A stretch of 27,511 nt of DNA, taken from G963674685 sp964591275 (GTDB taxonomy: Bacteria; Lernaellota; Lernaellaia; JACKCT01). Below the pieces are notes generated by a model that saw only the letters and a list, made by a program, of their open reading frames with translations, was not told the DNA's origin and did no database searches. The stretch lies in assembly GCA_964591275.1 (NCBI GenBank), contig CAZQAE010000067.1:1-27511 (forward strand), read 5' to 3'. Made by a program: the position numbers and the translations under genes. Shown in pieces: positions 7,514 through 16,247 of the stretch (positions are counted from its first letter, which is position 1; each line of letters begins with the position of its first letter).

Positions 7514-8314
7514 ATGACTATGCGAACAACCACACTTATTCTCACCGCCCTCATCGTTTTGACAAGCGCCGCCGTCTTCGCCGACGATATTGACGAGTAT
7601 GAGGAAGATGCGCCCTTCGACCGTTTTGTGAATAAAAATCCACCCATGGATCTGGGAATGTACGCATCGATTGCGCCCTCCTTTCAACTCATGGACACCG
7701 GAAGACTAGAATCGAAAATATTTGGGACCGAGCCTTTTGACGCCTACACGCCAGCGCTCAATTTTGAGTTGCACTTCTTCGGACGCCGGGCGGCGATCTT
7801 CGGTTTTTCCGGTGGATATTGGGAAAGCCAAGCGCACTCCAGGCACATGGATACAACAATTTCCGGATGGGATATAAAAATGGATTTCGGCAATCCGATC
7901 GCCGAGATGAATGAAAATATTCTGTCTTTTCTCGTCGGCCTGGGTTACGTGAAGGGAAACGTCGAATTTGAAGGCGATTTCGACTCCCTGGATTTATCCG
8001 ACTCCGACCTACCCGATGGAAATGGAGTCTGGGGCGATCAGAATAAACAGGCCACGTTGACCAAGGAAGGTTTTTTGTACGACTTGGCATTGCGCGGCGA
8101 TCTCCGTGACGGCTTGGGAAAGGACCGGCGCGTCGGGGGTTTGCTCGTTTATGGATTTTCCATGGGATATCGATCCGCGCTATTTACTACGCCATGGCGC
8201 CGATCAAAAAATGAAGTGGAGGGCGTTCAGAATTTCCTGGAGCACATGCTTTACGCCCGCCTCCATCTCGGCTTCGGCTTCGGTGCGCGAATGAGCGATG
8301 CAGATGCGGACTAG
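7514..8314 (+). CDS. Putative secreted outer-membrane beta-barrel protein
   Basis: The 266-residue product starts with a clear signal peptide (basic start, hydrophobic core, cleavage likely after VFA at about residue 23), then an acidic segment (DDIDEYEEDAP). The rest alternates short polar turns with aromatic, glycine-rich strands such as ELHFFGRRAAIFGFSGGYW, IKMDFGNP and LVYGFSMGYRS. This pattern suggests an outer-membrane barrel. The C-terminus does not finish on an aromatic residue but on MSDADAD, which is unusual for a barrel assembled by the Bam machinery. I do not recognise a named family. The ATG at 7514 has AAGAGG 4-9 bases upstream; a second ATG follows at 7520. It is preceded by the inverted-repeat element at 7292-7426 and stands alone. 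Confidence 0.7.
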   Translation: MTMRTTTLILTALIVLTSAAVFADDIDEYEEDAPFDRFVNKNPPMDLGMYASIAPSFQLMDTGRLESKIFGTEPFDAYTPALNFELHFFGRRAAIFGFSGGYWESQAHSRHMDTTISGWDIKMDFGNPIAEMNENILSFLVGLGYVKGNVEFEGDFDSLDLSDSDLPDGNGVWGDQNKQATLTKEGFLYDLALRGDLRDGLGKDRRVGGLLVYGFSMGYRSALFTTPWRRSKNEVEGVQNFLEHMLYARLHLGFGFGARMSDADAD

Positions 8315-8502
8315 TCTGAAAAAATAATGCGCGAAAAAGCGCCATACCGTTTTAGGTTTGCATTATTCCAAAGATTTATGATATATTGACCGAGCGTTGT
8401 AAAGTGCATCCCCGAACTTATTTTTCGACACTTTTCACGACGCCAGTGTGCCAGTTAATTTTTGCTGCGAGTTGGACGTTTCAATGGGGATCGAAGAATT
8501 TC

Positions 8503-8517
8503 CCCCGTTGAACGGGG
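8503..8517 (+). promoter_or_regulatory. Perfect palindrome 43 bases before the lipoprotein gene
   Basis: CCCCGTT (8503-8509), a single G, then AACGGGG (8511-8517) make a perfect 15-base palindrome. It lies in the leader region of the gene starting at 8561. It could be an operator for a dimeric regulator or a small RNA hairpin; the sequence does not decide. Confidence 0.35.
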
Positions 8518-8560
8518 CATCTGACACGCGTGTTTTTCACATTTGCCGGAGGTTTGGCGA

Positions 8561-10297
8561 ATGAACGCCCATTTCAGGCCCCTTGTTTTTTCTGTACTGC
8601 TTCTATTTTCGTTTTTTCTTCTTTCCTGTTCCGATTCAGGCGTTGGAAAAGACAACGACCCCGAACCCGACTCAGACCAAACGCTGGTCTTCGATCCCGG
8701 CTCTGGCGACAATGATTATGAATGGCCCGACGATAACCAACCCGACGACAATGATGACGACGACGATTGGCCGGAAATCATCGACGTTATTGGCGAGTAT
8801 CTGTCTATTGAGGGTGAGTCCGCGCTGCCCAACCCGGTGACGGGGCACGAAACGCCGCCGGAATTCAACCGAATACAGTTCTTCCGTTTCCGCGAAAAAA
8901 CCAATGGCCCCGCGCGTCCGGTATCCAAAGTGCTGATCCTGATTTCGGGATTCACCGTGGGAGCCAATTCCCTTATATACACGGCAAAGAGCTTGGTTGA
9001 GTTGGCCGATGGCGACCTTGAAGTCTGGGTTCCCGACCATCGCCATCACCTCCTCGAAGACCAGTGGGGTATGGATGTCGCCGAGCATCTCCGTAATCCA
9101 AACATCGCGATCAACTACTATTTCCGCAACCGCCCCATCCTTGGCAAAAGTTTCGGCGGTTTCCTCAAAGGTGACGGACCGGCGACTGCGATGATGAGCG
9201 AATGGGGCCTAAACATAGAAATGCAGGATATCCGCCGGCTCATCCATCTCATCCCGGAGGAGAATCGAGCCGCCAATGTGTTTTTAGGAGGTCATTCCAG
9301 GGGCGTCGCCTTCGCCCAGGCATTCGCCGCCAACGAATTTTCAGACGGCATTCTGGGAAGTGAAGAAATCGCCGGCCTGGTGTTCATTGACGGCGTCACT
9401 CGTTACCAACCCTGGAAAACGCAGTCGGGCATCGAAAAAGACCTGAATTATCTCCGGGATGGATCCTCGTCGCGTTTCGTTTCCTTACCACTCCTCGGGC
9501 CATCCCTATACGTCTTTGCTGAAATTCTGGGAATGGCCGCTTCGCGGGATTTTGCGATACCCGGCAACACGGAATTGGGGCCTGACGGAATTTTCCCAAA
9601 CAAAGGTCCTTTCGCCCTGCTGACGCCGATCGCATTTCGAGGCCGCAATATAACAATGACCAACGAGGCTCTCACAGGTTTTCTGGCTGACAACGAGTCA
9701 GGCTTGGTGGGAATCGTCCGTGCGGGATTGGGACGACTTGACGGACCGACAAGCCGGGACTTTCTCGGTGTATATCCGACAGATGAAAACCGAATCTACA
9801 CCTGGGTCGGTTATGACGAAACAGATCCGGCGGAACCCACCGACATTCAGGACCTAATCCCAACCATTTATAAGGGACCTTCAAACGTTGTTGACCGCTA
9901 TTATTCCACGCGCCTGAATCTCGACCTGCTTATTGCCGATCAAGGAGAAACCGCCGGAACCTGGCGCGAGGAGTATTTCAAAATGTACACCTCGCAAATC
10001 GACGCACCGGTTATCGCCATAGTTACCAGAATCATTGCCGGCACGGACCGGAGCGAACAATACAGGGATATGTTGGCCCCTGTACGCGGACAGAACCAGC
10101 CTCGCAATGAATTCGGGTATGAAATTATCCGACGACCCGATTGGGAACATGTGGATCCGATCTACGCAAAAGCTGAAAACAATGAGTTTTTTCACCGGCT
10201 GATTGAATGGATGGACGAATTTTCAAGCGGTGAAATTTGTACACCTCAAATGCGCTCTTTAGACTATGCCGGCAACGCCGCATTTTCTAGCGAATGA
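8561..10297 (+). CDS. Lipoprotein with alpha/beta-hydrolase fold and Asp/Asn-rich linker
   Basis: The 578-residue protein has a lipoprotein signal peptide with lipobox LLSC, so Cys23 would be lipidated. A low-complexity acidic linker follows (about residues 29-70, rich in Asp, Asn and Pro). A catalytic region then begins near 120: the strand KVLILISGFTVGA (oxyanion region), HRHHLLEDQWG at about 160-170, and a nucleophile elbow GGHSRG with Ser246 in GxSxG. This is consistent with a secreted lipase- or esterase-like serine hydrolase. I cannot place the catalytic Asp and His with certainty, though HVD near residue 534 is a candidate region. The start is ATG 8561, with GGAGG at 8548-8552; the frame also opens from a TTG at 8543. 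The protein would be processed by Lgt, encoded at 22351-23457. Its substrate is unknown. Confidence 0.75.
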   Translation: MNAHFRPLVFSVLLLFSFFLLSCSDSGVGKDNDPEPDSDQTLVFDPGSGDNDYEWPDDNQPDDNDDDDDWPEIIDVIGEYLSIEGESALPNPVTGHETPPEFNRIQFFRFREKTNGPARPVSKVLILISGFTVGANSLIYTAKSLVELADGDLEVWVPDHRHHLLEDQWGMDVAEHLRNPNIAINYYFRNRPILGKSFGGFLKGDGPATAMMSEWGLNIEMQDIRRLIHLIPEENRAANVFLGGHSRGVAFAQAFAANEFSDGILGSEEIAGLVFIDGVTRYQPWKTQSGIEKDLNYLRDGSSSRFVSLPLLGPSLYVFAEILGMAASRDFAIPGNTELGPDGIFPNKGPFALLTPIAFRGRNITMTNEALTGFLADNESGLVGIVRAGLGRLDGPTSRDFLGVYPTDENRIYTWVGYDETDPAEPTDIQDLIPTIYKGPSNVVDRYYSTRLNLDLLIADQGETAGTWREEYFKMYTSQIDAPVIAIVTRIIAGTDRSEQYRDMLAPVRGQNQPRNEFGYEIIRRPDWEHVDPIYAKAENNEFFHRLIEWMDEFSSGEICTPQMRSLDYAGNAAFSSE

Positions 10298-10405
10298 TTC
10301 CCCGTAACATTCAGCCCGCCAAAAATACGCGCAACTGGCGTGTTGGTTGCGATTGAGATATAAAGCCACAATGCAACCTAATTCCCAGCGGAAGGCAATT
10401 TTCCC

Positions 10406-10981
10406 ATGAGCGAACAATCCCATCAGGCGCTGCTCGAAATCATCCATAGGCTTTCATTCAAAACCGGAAACTTCACCCTGACATCCGGCGCCGTCAGCAA
10501 TTACTATATCGACCTTCGCGTCGCCAGCACGCATCCGGAAGGCGCGGTGTTGATCGCCGATGAGATCCTCGCCTATCTTCAAAAACTTGAGACAAAGCCC
10601 ACCTTTATCGGAGGCATGGAACTTGGCGCCGTCCCGGTCGTGGCGTCGGTGACAGCCCGAAGCGCGCAGTTCGGTCTCTCCCTACCCTGCTTCATTGTTC
10701 GAAAAATGACCAAGAAACACGGCGCGGGAAAAAGAATTGAGGGGCACATCCGCGATGGCGAGCCCGTGATCATTATCGATGATACCGTAACAACTGCCAA
10801 GAGCGCATTGGAGACTGTTGATGCTGTTGTCGCGGAATATCCCCGGTGTAAAATTCTGGCCGTGTTGGCGGTTGTTGATCGCCAGGAAGGCGGGCGAGAA
10901 CGAGTCGAAAAGCGCGGCATCCCCTTTCATTCCCTCATCACGCGCGACGATCTTTTCGAGCAGGACGCGAGGATAAAATAG
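10406..10981 (+). CDS. pyrE: Orotate phosphoribosyltransferase
   Basis: This 191-residue enzyme converts orotate and PRPP to orotidine 5'-monophosphate in cytoplasmic pyrimidine synthesis. The PRPP-binding loop VIIIDDTVTTAKS is at 121-133, the flexible catalytic loop RKMTKKHGAGKRIEG at 99-113, and the N-terminal LTSGAVSNYYIDLR typical of OPRTases at 25-38. Length matches the family. The ATG at 10406 follows GGAAGG by ten bases. No other pyrimidine gene is near and I see no pyrimidine-type attenuator, so it is probably monocistronic. It converges on the TPR gene with 21 bases between the stop codons. Confidence 0.95.
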   Translation: MSEQSHQALLEIIHRLSFKTGNFTLTSGAVSNYYIDLRVASTHPEGAVLIADEILAYLQKLETKPTFIGGMELGAVPVVASVTARSAQFGLSLPCFIVRKMTKKHGAGKRIEGHIRDGEPVIIIDDTVTTAKSALETVDAVVAEYPRCKILAVLAVVDRQEGGRERVEKRGIPFHSLITRDDLFEQDARIK

Positions 10982-11002
10982 ATTAGGGCACCGGCGATTT
11001 CA

Positions 11003-12286
11003 TCACTCGATTTCGAATCCCAATCCGGCGGCGTGAGATTCCAGTATCAATCTCTCATCCGGCGCGGCGACCGCCAGGGCCTTTGCGAGCAGGCGTTTCG
11101 CATCTTCTTTGAGACCAAGTTGCGTGAACAGCCCGGAGCCTTCCATGGCGGCCCGCACGCAGATGGACCCATGCTCTGGCCACAGGTCGATGATTTTTTC
11201 CATCCTCTTGGCGGCATCCTCTTCCGCCCATAAGAAGCGTAACGCCCGAGCGTACGCGAGATTCGCCTCCGCATAATACGCCGGCTTATCGGTCCGATCT
11301 ACAATGCCCTTTAGAAGAGCGATCACGTCTTTCATCCTCTCAGCCTGGCGCAAAAGTTCAGCCGTCTGCGCCCTGAGTTCGTCAGCGGGCGCGCCGACTC
11401 GATCAAATTCGGCGACAAGCGAACGCGTATCCGCCAGCGAGGCCAGGGCCTCGGCGCATTCCTGTTTCGAAGGAGGAAATTCGTGCTGCATGGCCGCAAA
11501 ACGAATCAGGTTTTCATCCCCGTCTCGCACGGGTAAAGCAAGATGCCGCAAAGCCTTCCGCAGGATTCCTCCCGACGGATGCGTCCGAATGACAGCGCCA
11601 AGCCGATCCATGAGAAGTGCGCGGTCATCCTTTGAAGCGTATTTTATTAGATATTCCTTGATAACAGCCGAAGGGTCCCGATCCGCGTCCAATTGCCAAA
11701 TAACCTTCGTTACCGCGACGCTGCGCGTCAGTACGTCGCCGACGCCTGGCGCACCGGCTTTTTCCACCAGTTTTTCCATCTCGCCCCGTGTTTCCACGCC
11801 AGGTCGCCCGGCGAAAAGGGCATCAAGTTTCAAGCGTGCAAGGTAGCGCCCGGCGGCTACGGATTGCCGAAAATCCCAATACTCATCGACAACTCTCTGG
11901 TAAGCCTCAACAGCCTGGTCGATTTGGCCAAGTTCACGATGGGCTTTGGCTAAAATCATCAGGCTTTGCGCTTGCGCCATGCGTTTGGGACCATCGGCTG
12001 CCAGTGTACAAAGCCGAACGGTATCCAAAAGAGCTTCTGAATCCTGCGCGATTTCGCAAGCCCGCGAGAGTAGCAGATCCCTTTTGTCCTGATTTTTTGC
12101 CCGTCCTCCCGCGTACTCCAGTAAATCAAGCGCCTGCGCCGGTTCCCTTTGTGATAGCAGCTTTTCGGATTCATCTCTGACACGCTGAATTTCCCAATAA
12201 CGCGGACTGGAAAAATGCGCCGCGAACAAACTGGTCGCAACGCCTAGAACAAACAATATAAGTGAGAAAATGACTTTCCTTTTCAC
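11003..12286 (-). CDS. Membrane-anchored TPR-repeat protein
   Basis: The 427-residue protein starts with an uncleaved-looking hydrophobic anchor (VIFSLILFVLGVATSLFA, about 5-22) and then consists of helical repeats. TPR-type helices with LLEYAGGRAKNQDKRDLLL and AKAHRELGQIDQAVEAYQRVVDEY are visible. The GTG start (12284-12286) overlaps the TGA of the upstream SGNH gene in a GTGA, and GGAGG lies seven bases before it. It is therefore translationally coupled and probably works in the same envelope process, perhaps as a scaffold for the hydrolase. No enzymatic motif is visible and the exact role is unknown. Confidence 0.75.
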   Translation of the reverse strand: MKRKVIFSLILFVLGVATSLFAAHFSSPRYWEIQRVRDESEKLLSQREPAQALDLLEYAGGRAKNQDKRDLLLSRACEIAQDSEALLDTVRLCTLAADGPKRMAQAQSLMILAKAHRELGQIDQAVEAYQRVVDEYWDFRQSVAAGRYLARLKLDALFAGRPGVETRGEMEKLVEKAGAPGVGDVLTRSVAVTKVIWQLDADRDPSAVIKEYLIKYASKDDRALLMDRLGAVIRTHPSGGILRKALRHLALPVRDGDENLIRFAAMQHEFPPSKQECAEALASLADTRSLVAEFDRVGAPADELRAQTAELLRQAERMKDVIALLKGIVDRTDKPAYYAEANLAYARALRFLWAEEDAAKRMEKIIDLWPEHGSICVRAAMEGSGLFTQLGLKEDAKRLLAKALAVAAPDERLILESHAAGLGFEIE

Positions 12287-13929
12287 GGCAGAACCTCCGC
12301 CATTTCCAGGAACTCAAAAGTCATGTCCGCGAGCTTGAGATTGCCCTCGGGCGTCAAATGAACCACGTCGGAAAACCAGTGGATGGCGCCGGGGTTACGC
12401 CGAAACTCCGCATACACATCCACGAATGGAAAATTCCGGCGCTTCGCCAATTCCCCCAGGCCGGAGTGATAATAGTCATCATCGTATTGCGTAGCTTCGG
12501 CCATGGCCAAAAAACGAACCTGGGTTTTGGCGCACAGTTCGCTTATCTCGCGAATGTTTCGGACAAACTCGTGACGATTCGCTACGATCACCTCGCCGCT
12601 TCTCTCCATATGTCGTCTGGCGCCCACAATGGCGAATTGCAGGGCATTGTACAGAAAAAAAGGCGAAAGAACTTCCTGTGTGCGCATGATGACATTGCTC
12701 GATGCTGTGGCTTCACCGCGCATCATGGACCACAACTCGCGCATTGTGTACGGTCCGGCCGAAAGCGCCATATCATTAAAGCCCGCGTACATGAGCACAA
12801 CATCGGGGTCGTAGGAAAGCAGATATTCGCGAAGCAATATCAATATCTGAAAACTTGAATATCCGGGAAGCCCGGCATTTATCACTTGCGCGTCAATGCC
12901 GTTTTCAATAAGTTTCTTTTCCAGCAGAAAAGGCCAGGTCTCGTTGTCTTCAACACCCTTCCCCCAGGTCGAAGAACCGCCCACGCAAAGGATGCGGAAA
13001 ACGCCGGGCGGCTTCTTTTGCGTTGCCTCCCCCGATCTGAATTTGAATTTTCGGACATCGAAACCACCGACGCCAGGACGAAATCCTTCCGGTACGAAAA
13101 ACAAAATCTCGTCGGATGCCATCTGTTCACCGAATGAGCGCGGCGCAAGATTCTTCGCATATTTCGTTTGATGCAGCGTCGTTTCCGCTCCGGCCAAGGC
13201 CAGGATCGTCACGGCCCACATGACGGGGGCATAGGCGCGTATCTGCTTTTTTCTCAAACTTGTGGTCAGAAGCAAAGCTCCAGTGAAAAGCAGCAGGCCG
13301 GACGCGAGGGCGGCGTCGCGCCATGCGAAATCTTCAGGGAGTAAAAGCGAAAACGCCATTGGCGCCGCCGCTAAAGAAGACTCGAAGGCCATGGGCCGAA
13401 AGTTGTCGCGACAAAAAATAAATAATGCAGCGTAATAAACAACAAAACAGCAGATCAACAATTTCGGCGACGAAGAAAAGGCAGCCCAGGCAAAAGGGAT
13501 AGCCGTGAAAAGGAACACGGTGCCTGGAAGATTGCGGGTTCTCTCAAGAAAAGATTCCTTGACTTTGCTGAATCGCAAGGCCAGCGAGAAGCGAGAGAAA
13601 AGCCACGCGCCCCACGCGACCACTGCCAGCAAATGCGTGCCCCATTGCCAAATGACCCCAATGAGAAGCCACAAATAAATGGGCCATGCGCGCCAAAAAA
13701 AACCCTTTTGAAGTTTCTGTTCATCAGAGCCAAGCAAAGCCCGCCACAGCCAGGGTTCAAAAATGTAGAGCAATGACATCAGGGCAAAAACGAAAAGGGT
13801 TTGATCGACTCCGTCCAATCCCCATCGGTATTCGCCGTGGGAAAAACCCGGAAGACCAGTAGCGATAAGAAGACGCCCGGCGACAAGACCCAATAAGAAT
13901 GTGAAAGAATGTGTAAGCCTTTTTAGCAC
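12283..13929 (-). CDS. Polytopic membrane protein with C-terminal SGNH hydrolase domain
   Basis: The N-terminal 250 residues hold about seven or eight hydrophobic segments. From about 310 to the end a GDSL/SGNH esterase domain is recognisable: block I VGGSSTWG with nucleophile Ser319, Gly356 in NAGLPGYSS, Asn385 in GFND, and the Asp521-x-x-His524 pair in DVVHLTPEGN. All four SGNH residues are present, so catalysis is expected. The topology places the domain after the last membrane segment, plausibly in the periplasm, where such proteins often act as O-acyl transferases or esterases on polysaccharide or peptidoglycan. That role is inference. The gene begins at GTG 13927-13929 with GGAAG five bases upstream, behind a promoter at 13970-13998, and is followed by the overlapping TPR gene. 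Confidence 0.8.
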   Translation of the reverse strand: MLKRLTHSFTFLLGLVAGRLLIATGLPGFSHGEYRWGLDGVDQTLFVFALMSLLYIFEPWLWRALLGSDEQKLQKGFFWRAWPIYLWLLIGVIWQWGTHLLAVVAWGAWLFSRFSLALRFSKVKESFLERTRNLPGTVFLFTAIPFAWAAFSSSPKLLICCFVVYYAALFIFCRDNFRPMAFESSLAAAPMAFSLLLPEDFAWRDAALASGLLLFTGALLLTTSLRKKQIRAYAPVMWAVTILALAGAETTLHQTKYAKNLAPRSFGEQMASDEILFFVPEGFRPGVGGFDVRKFKFRSGEATQKKPPGVFRILCVGGSSTWGKGVEDNETWPFLLEKKLIENGIDAQVINAGLPGYSSFQILILLREYLLSYDPDVVLMYAGFNDMALSAGPYTMRELWSMMRGEATASSNVIMRTQEVLSPFFLYNALQFAIVGARRHMERSGEVIVANRHEFVRNIREISELCAKTQVRFLAMAEATQYDDDYYHSGLGELAKRRNFPFVDVYAEFRRNPGAIHWFSDVVHLTPEGNLKLADMTFEFLEMAEVLP

Positions 13930-13969
13930 GGTGTCTTCCGATAATTACTCATTGCCGACCCGACACATG

Positions 13970-13998
13970 TTTATAGATAGCGCACGCCCGGCATGCAA
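13970..13998 (-). promoter_or_regulatory. Sigma70-like promoter for the SGNH-TPR operon
   Basis: On the minus strand TTGCAT (13993-13998) is followed after 17 bases by TATAAA (13970-13975). The predicted start near 13963 gives a short leader of about 34 bases to the GTG at 13929. Confidence 0.55.
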
Positions 13999-14012
13999 CC
14001 AAAAGCACCGTC

Positions 14013-14032
14013 GCCTTTAGAAAAGGCTTTTT
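14013..14032 (+). terminator. Orphan intrinsic terminator-like hairpin
   Basis: GCCTTT (14013-14018), AGA and AAAGGC (14022-14027) are followed by five T residues on the plus strand. No recognised plus-strand gene ends upstream of it, because the SGNH operon is read in the other direction. It could end an antisense or small transcript, or be left over from a lost gene. Confidence 0.45.
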
Positions 14033-14182
14033 CAATCCGCTTACGGATGCGGCAACTTTTTGAAGCTGTTGATTTCAATTATCGGGGCTGATATGGGAGA
14101 TGCTGGGCAACAGCTATAAAGACGAACATGAGCAACAGACACGCATCAAAGCATTTCATCAGACCCATCAGCCAGTGTTTCG

Positions 14183-14492
14183 CTCCCGAACAAGCACCTC
14201 GGTTCCCTCCTCATCTTCTTAACGCTGGTGGTCACGAGCGTTCCGACGCTCTGGTTGCCTATGGGCTGCGGCGGCATACGTTGCGGACATCATGTTGCGA
14301 GGCGACATGCCCTACAAAAACGCCTGGGATATCTACACGCCAGGGATCTACTACATCCATGCTCTGGCATTAACACTTTTCGGTAAAAGCGGCGAATCCA
14401 TCCGCATAATGGATTTGCTCATCCAGGGACTGACGGCATTCGCCCTTGCCGGCCTGGAAAGCATGATCGTGGCGATCTACAACAAAAAATAA
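14183..14492 (+). pseudogene. N-terminal remnant of a GT39-like membrane glycosyltransferase
   Basis: One frame (from about 14183) reads HLGSLLIFLTLVVTSVPTLWLP, a first membrane helix. After a shift near 14263-14280 another frame reads AYVADIMLRGDMPYKNAWD and then PGIYYIHALALTLFGKSGES, ending at a stop (14490-14492). The order membrane helix, then a loop with MLRGDMPYKNAWD and TPGIYYIHALALTLFG, matches the first part of PMT/ArnT-type (GT39) glycosyltransferases. Those are normally several hundred residues long with many more helices. The stop and the missing remainder make this a decayed fragment. The conserved acidic residue in the first periplasmic loop also falls in the damaged segment. 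The short ORF 14292-14492 is probably not functional. Confidence 0.6.
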
Positions 14493-14623
14493 AGAGAACC
14501 GGTCGATATCGGTCAAAGCGACAACTCATGTGCACCTCGCTCAAATTTTAAAGGTCTGGATTTAAAAGAGCTTTTGATTAATATGGCGCATCGTTTTTTG
14601 AAAAAGCGATCAACGGGAGCTTC

Positions 14624-14881
14624 ATGGATAAGGAAATAAGGAAAAACATCAGGGAAGTCGGAGGCTTGATGACCCTCGGACTCGAGATGGGCATTTCCGT
14701 CACTCTCGGTTATTTCATGGGTTCCTGGATCGACAATTGGTTTGGGACTCAGCCGATTTTTTTAATCCTTTGCATATCTTTTGGCTTCGGAGCGGCGTTC
14801 ATGGCCGTTTACAGAGCGTATAAAATCGCAAAAGATGTTGATAATCAAGGGGAAATCAACGGAGCGGGGTCCAGTCGATGA
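14624..14881 (+). CDS. atpZ: AtpZ/AtpI-family F0F1-ATPase accessory subunit
   Basis: The 85-residue membrane protein has two hydrophobic helices (about 15-33 and 43-63) separated by a short WIDNWFGTQP loop. This matches the small two-helix F0F1-ATPase accessory family PF09527. These proteins sit ahead of F0 genes and are thought to assist assembly or Mg2+/Ca2+ transport. The ATG at 14624 follows GGGAG by four bases. It overlaps the next gene by ATGA (14878-14881) and heads the atpZ-atpI-atpB-atpE operon. Confidence 0.85.
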   Translation: MDKEIRKNIREVGGLMTLGLEMGISVTLGYFMGSWIDNWFGTQPIFLILCISFGFGAAFMAVYRAYKIAKDVDNQGEINGAGSSR

Positions 14882-15303
14882 ATCTTGCGACAAAGGCAAA
14901 AATTACTGTTTTGTTTATTGAAAAGCTGGGTCTTCTCATCTATACTGCGCTCGCCGTGGGCTCCCTTTGGTATGTCAGCCTTAGCGTAACTCTGGGTGTC
15001 ATCGTGGGCGGCGCGTTCGCCCTTTTGAATTTTCGGTTGCTTTGGACCATTGTTGTGCGGGCGTTTCTGGATCCCGAAAACCCGCGGCCACTGACTTTGT
15101 TTCTTCTGGTTCCAAAATTTCTCGGGATCACACTCGTTGTTTTTGTCGTCGCCAAGTGCGGCTGGTTCAACATCGTAGGGTTCTTTGTCGGCACCTTGAG
15201 CCTTTTTGGAGCCATAGTGCTCGTCGGAGCAGGGGTTAGGCCCAAGGACGACGAACTGGACGAGCAAGAAACGACAGGCGATACGGAGTCCGGCATAAAG
15301 TGA
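14878..15303 (+). CDS. atpI: ATP synthase subunit I (AtpI)
   Basis: This is a 141-residue polytopic protein with about four hydrophobic segments (roughly 15-33, 37-56, 74-92 and 96-115) and a polar acidic tail. It fits the AtpI family (PF03899), which helps assemble the c-ring. A basic loop FRLLWTIVVRAFLDPENPRP lies between helices two and three. It overlaps atpZ by four bases and is followed after 55 bases by atpB. No ribosome site is obvious beyond translational coupling through the ATGA overlap. Confidence 0.85.
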   Translation: MNLATKAKITVLFIEKLGLLIYTALAVGSLWYVSLSVTLGVIVGGAFALLNFRLLWTIVVRAFLDPENPRPLTLFLLVPKFLGITLVVFVVAKCGWFNIVGFFVGTLSLFGAIVLVGAGVRPKDDELDEQETTGDTESGIK

Positions 15304-15358
15304 AAGTAGTGACGCTTAAAGAGATTTTTAAAATAACTGTTGCGAATGAGGGTGGGGC

Positions 15359-16180
15359 ATGAAAAGAATTTCCATTTCAATCAGTTTTCTGCTGACTGCA
15401 GCCTTCGCCACGCCTGCCTATGCCAGCGGCGATCTTCACATGTGGACTTTCCTCATCTACATCAACCGCGCGCTTCAAAATGCGCTTGGAACCCATACGG
15501 ACCTGACCCACATCATCATGTTCACCATCGTCATTCTATTTCTGGCCGTGTCGGGCGGAATCATCGGAGCCAGCTATCGCAAGAAACTCGAAACCGGCGA
15601 CATCGATCCCTCCCCCAAGTTTTCCTTTACTAATATTATTGAAGCAGCTGTGGGGATAGTGCTTTCCCTTCTCGACGAAATTGTCGGTCACGGGTCCAAA
15701 AAGTATCTCACACTGATAGCTTCGCTTGCGCTGGTCATCTTTTTTTCGAATGTCGGCGGATTGATACCCGGCTCCGGCATGCCAATGACCAACATCAACA
15801 CTACGCTGGCTCTGGCCCTCGTCGTGTTCATTATGTACAATTACTACGGCATGCGGGCGCACGGAGTCCTCAAGTACCTTGAGCATTTCATGGGACCCAT
15901 CGAAGGCAACTTGAAATTCGTGATGGCTCCCATAATGATTCCCATCGAAGTCATTAGTCATCTTGCGCGGCCCATGTCTTTGTCGCTTCGTCTTTTCGGA
16001 AATATGTTCGGCGATCACATGATTCTGGCGGTTTTCATGGTCGGCATGGGCATTGCGTGGCCATTCATTTTCCCAATGCCCTTTCTCTTCCTGGGACTGC
16101 TCGTTTCAATTGTGCAAACACTTGTTTTTATTATGTTGACAATGGTGTATATCTCGCTGGCCACGGCCAGCGACCACTAA
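15359..16180 (+). CDS. atpB: ATP synthase F0 subunit a
   Basis: This 273-residue proton- or sodium-channel subunit lies in the inner membrane. The essential stator arginine is Arg211 in SLSLRLFGN. The protein also has the second channel segment around APIMIPIEVISHLARP (190-205) and several hydrophobic helices. The first 23 residues (MKRISISISF and a hydrophobic core ending AYASG) look like a cleavable signal peptide, an extension seen in some deltaproteobacteria-like subunits. GGTGGGGC lies directly before the ATG at 15359. It follows atpI and precedes atpE by 67 bases. No delta, alpha, gamma, beta or epsilon gene is adjacent, so F1 must be encoded elsewhere. Confidence 0.95.
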   Translation: MKRISISISFLLTAAFATPAYASGDLHMWTFLIYINRALQNALGTHTDLTHIIMFTIVILFLAVSGGIIGASYRKKLETGDIDPSPKFSFTNIIEAAVGIVLSLLDEIVGHGSKKYLTLIASLALVIFFSNVGGLIPGSGMPMTNINTTLALALVVFIMYNYYGMRAHGVLKYLEHFMGPIEGNLKFVMAPIMIPIEVISHLARPMSLSLRLFGNMFGDHMILAVFMVGMGIAWPFIFPMPFLFLGLLVSIVQTLVFIMLTMVYISLATASDH

Positions 16181-16247
16181 ATACAAACCGATCTTTGCGT
16201 CAATCAAAAACATGGGCGTTATCGATCAAGAGGGAGGTTTTTTAGGT

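Noticed and set aside
8325..8345. GCGC-GAAAAA-GCGC hairpin as terminator of the gene ending at 8314
   Set aside because: The stem is four bases with a bulge and lacks a T-tract.
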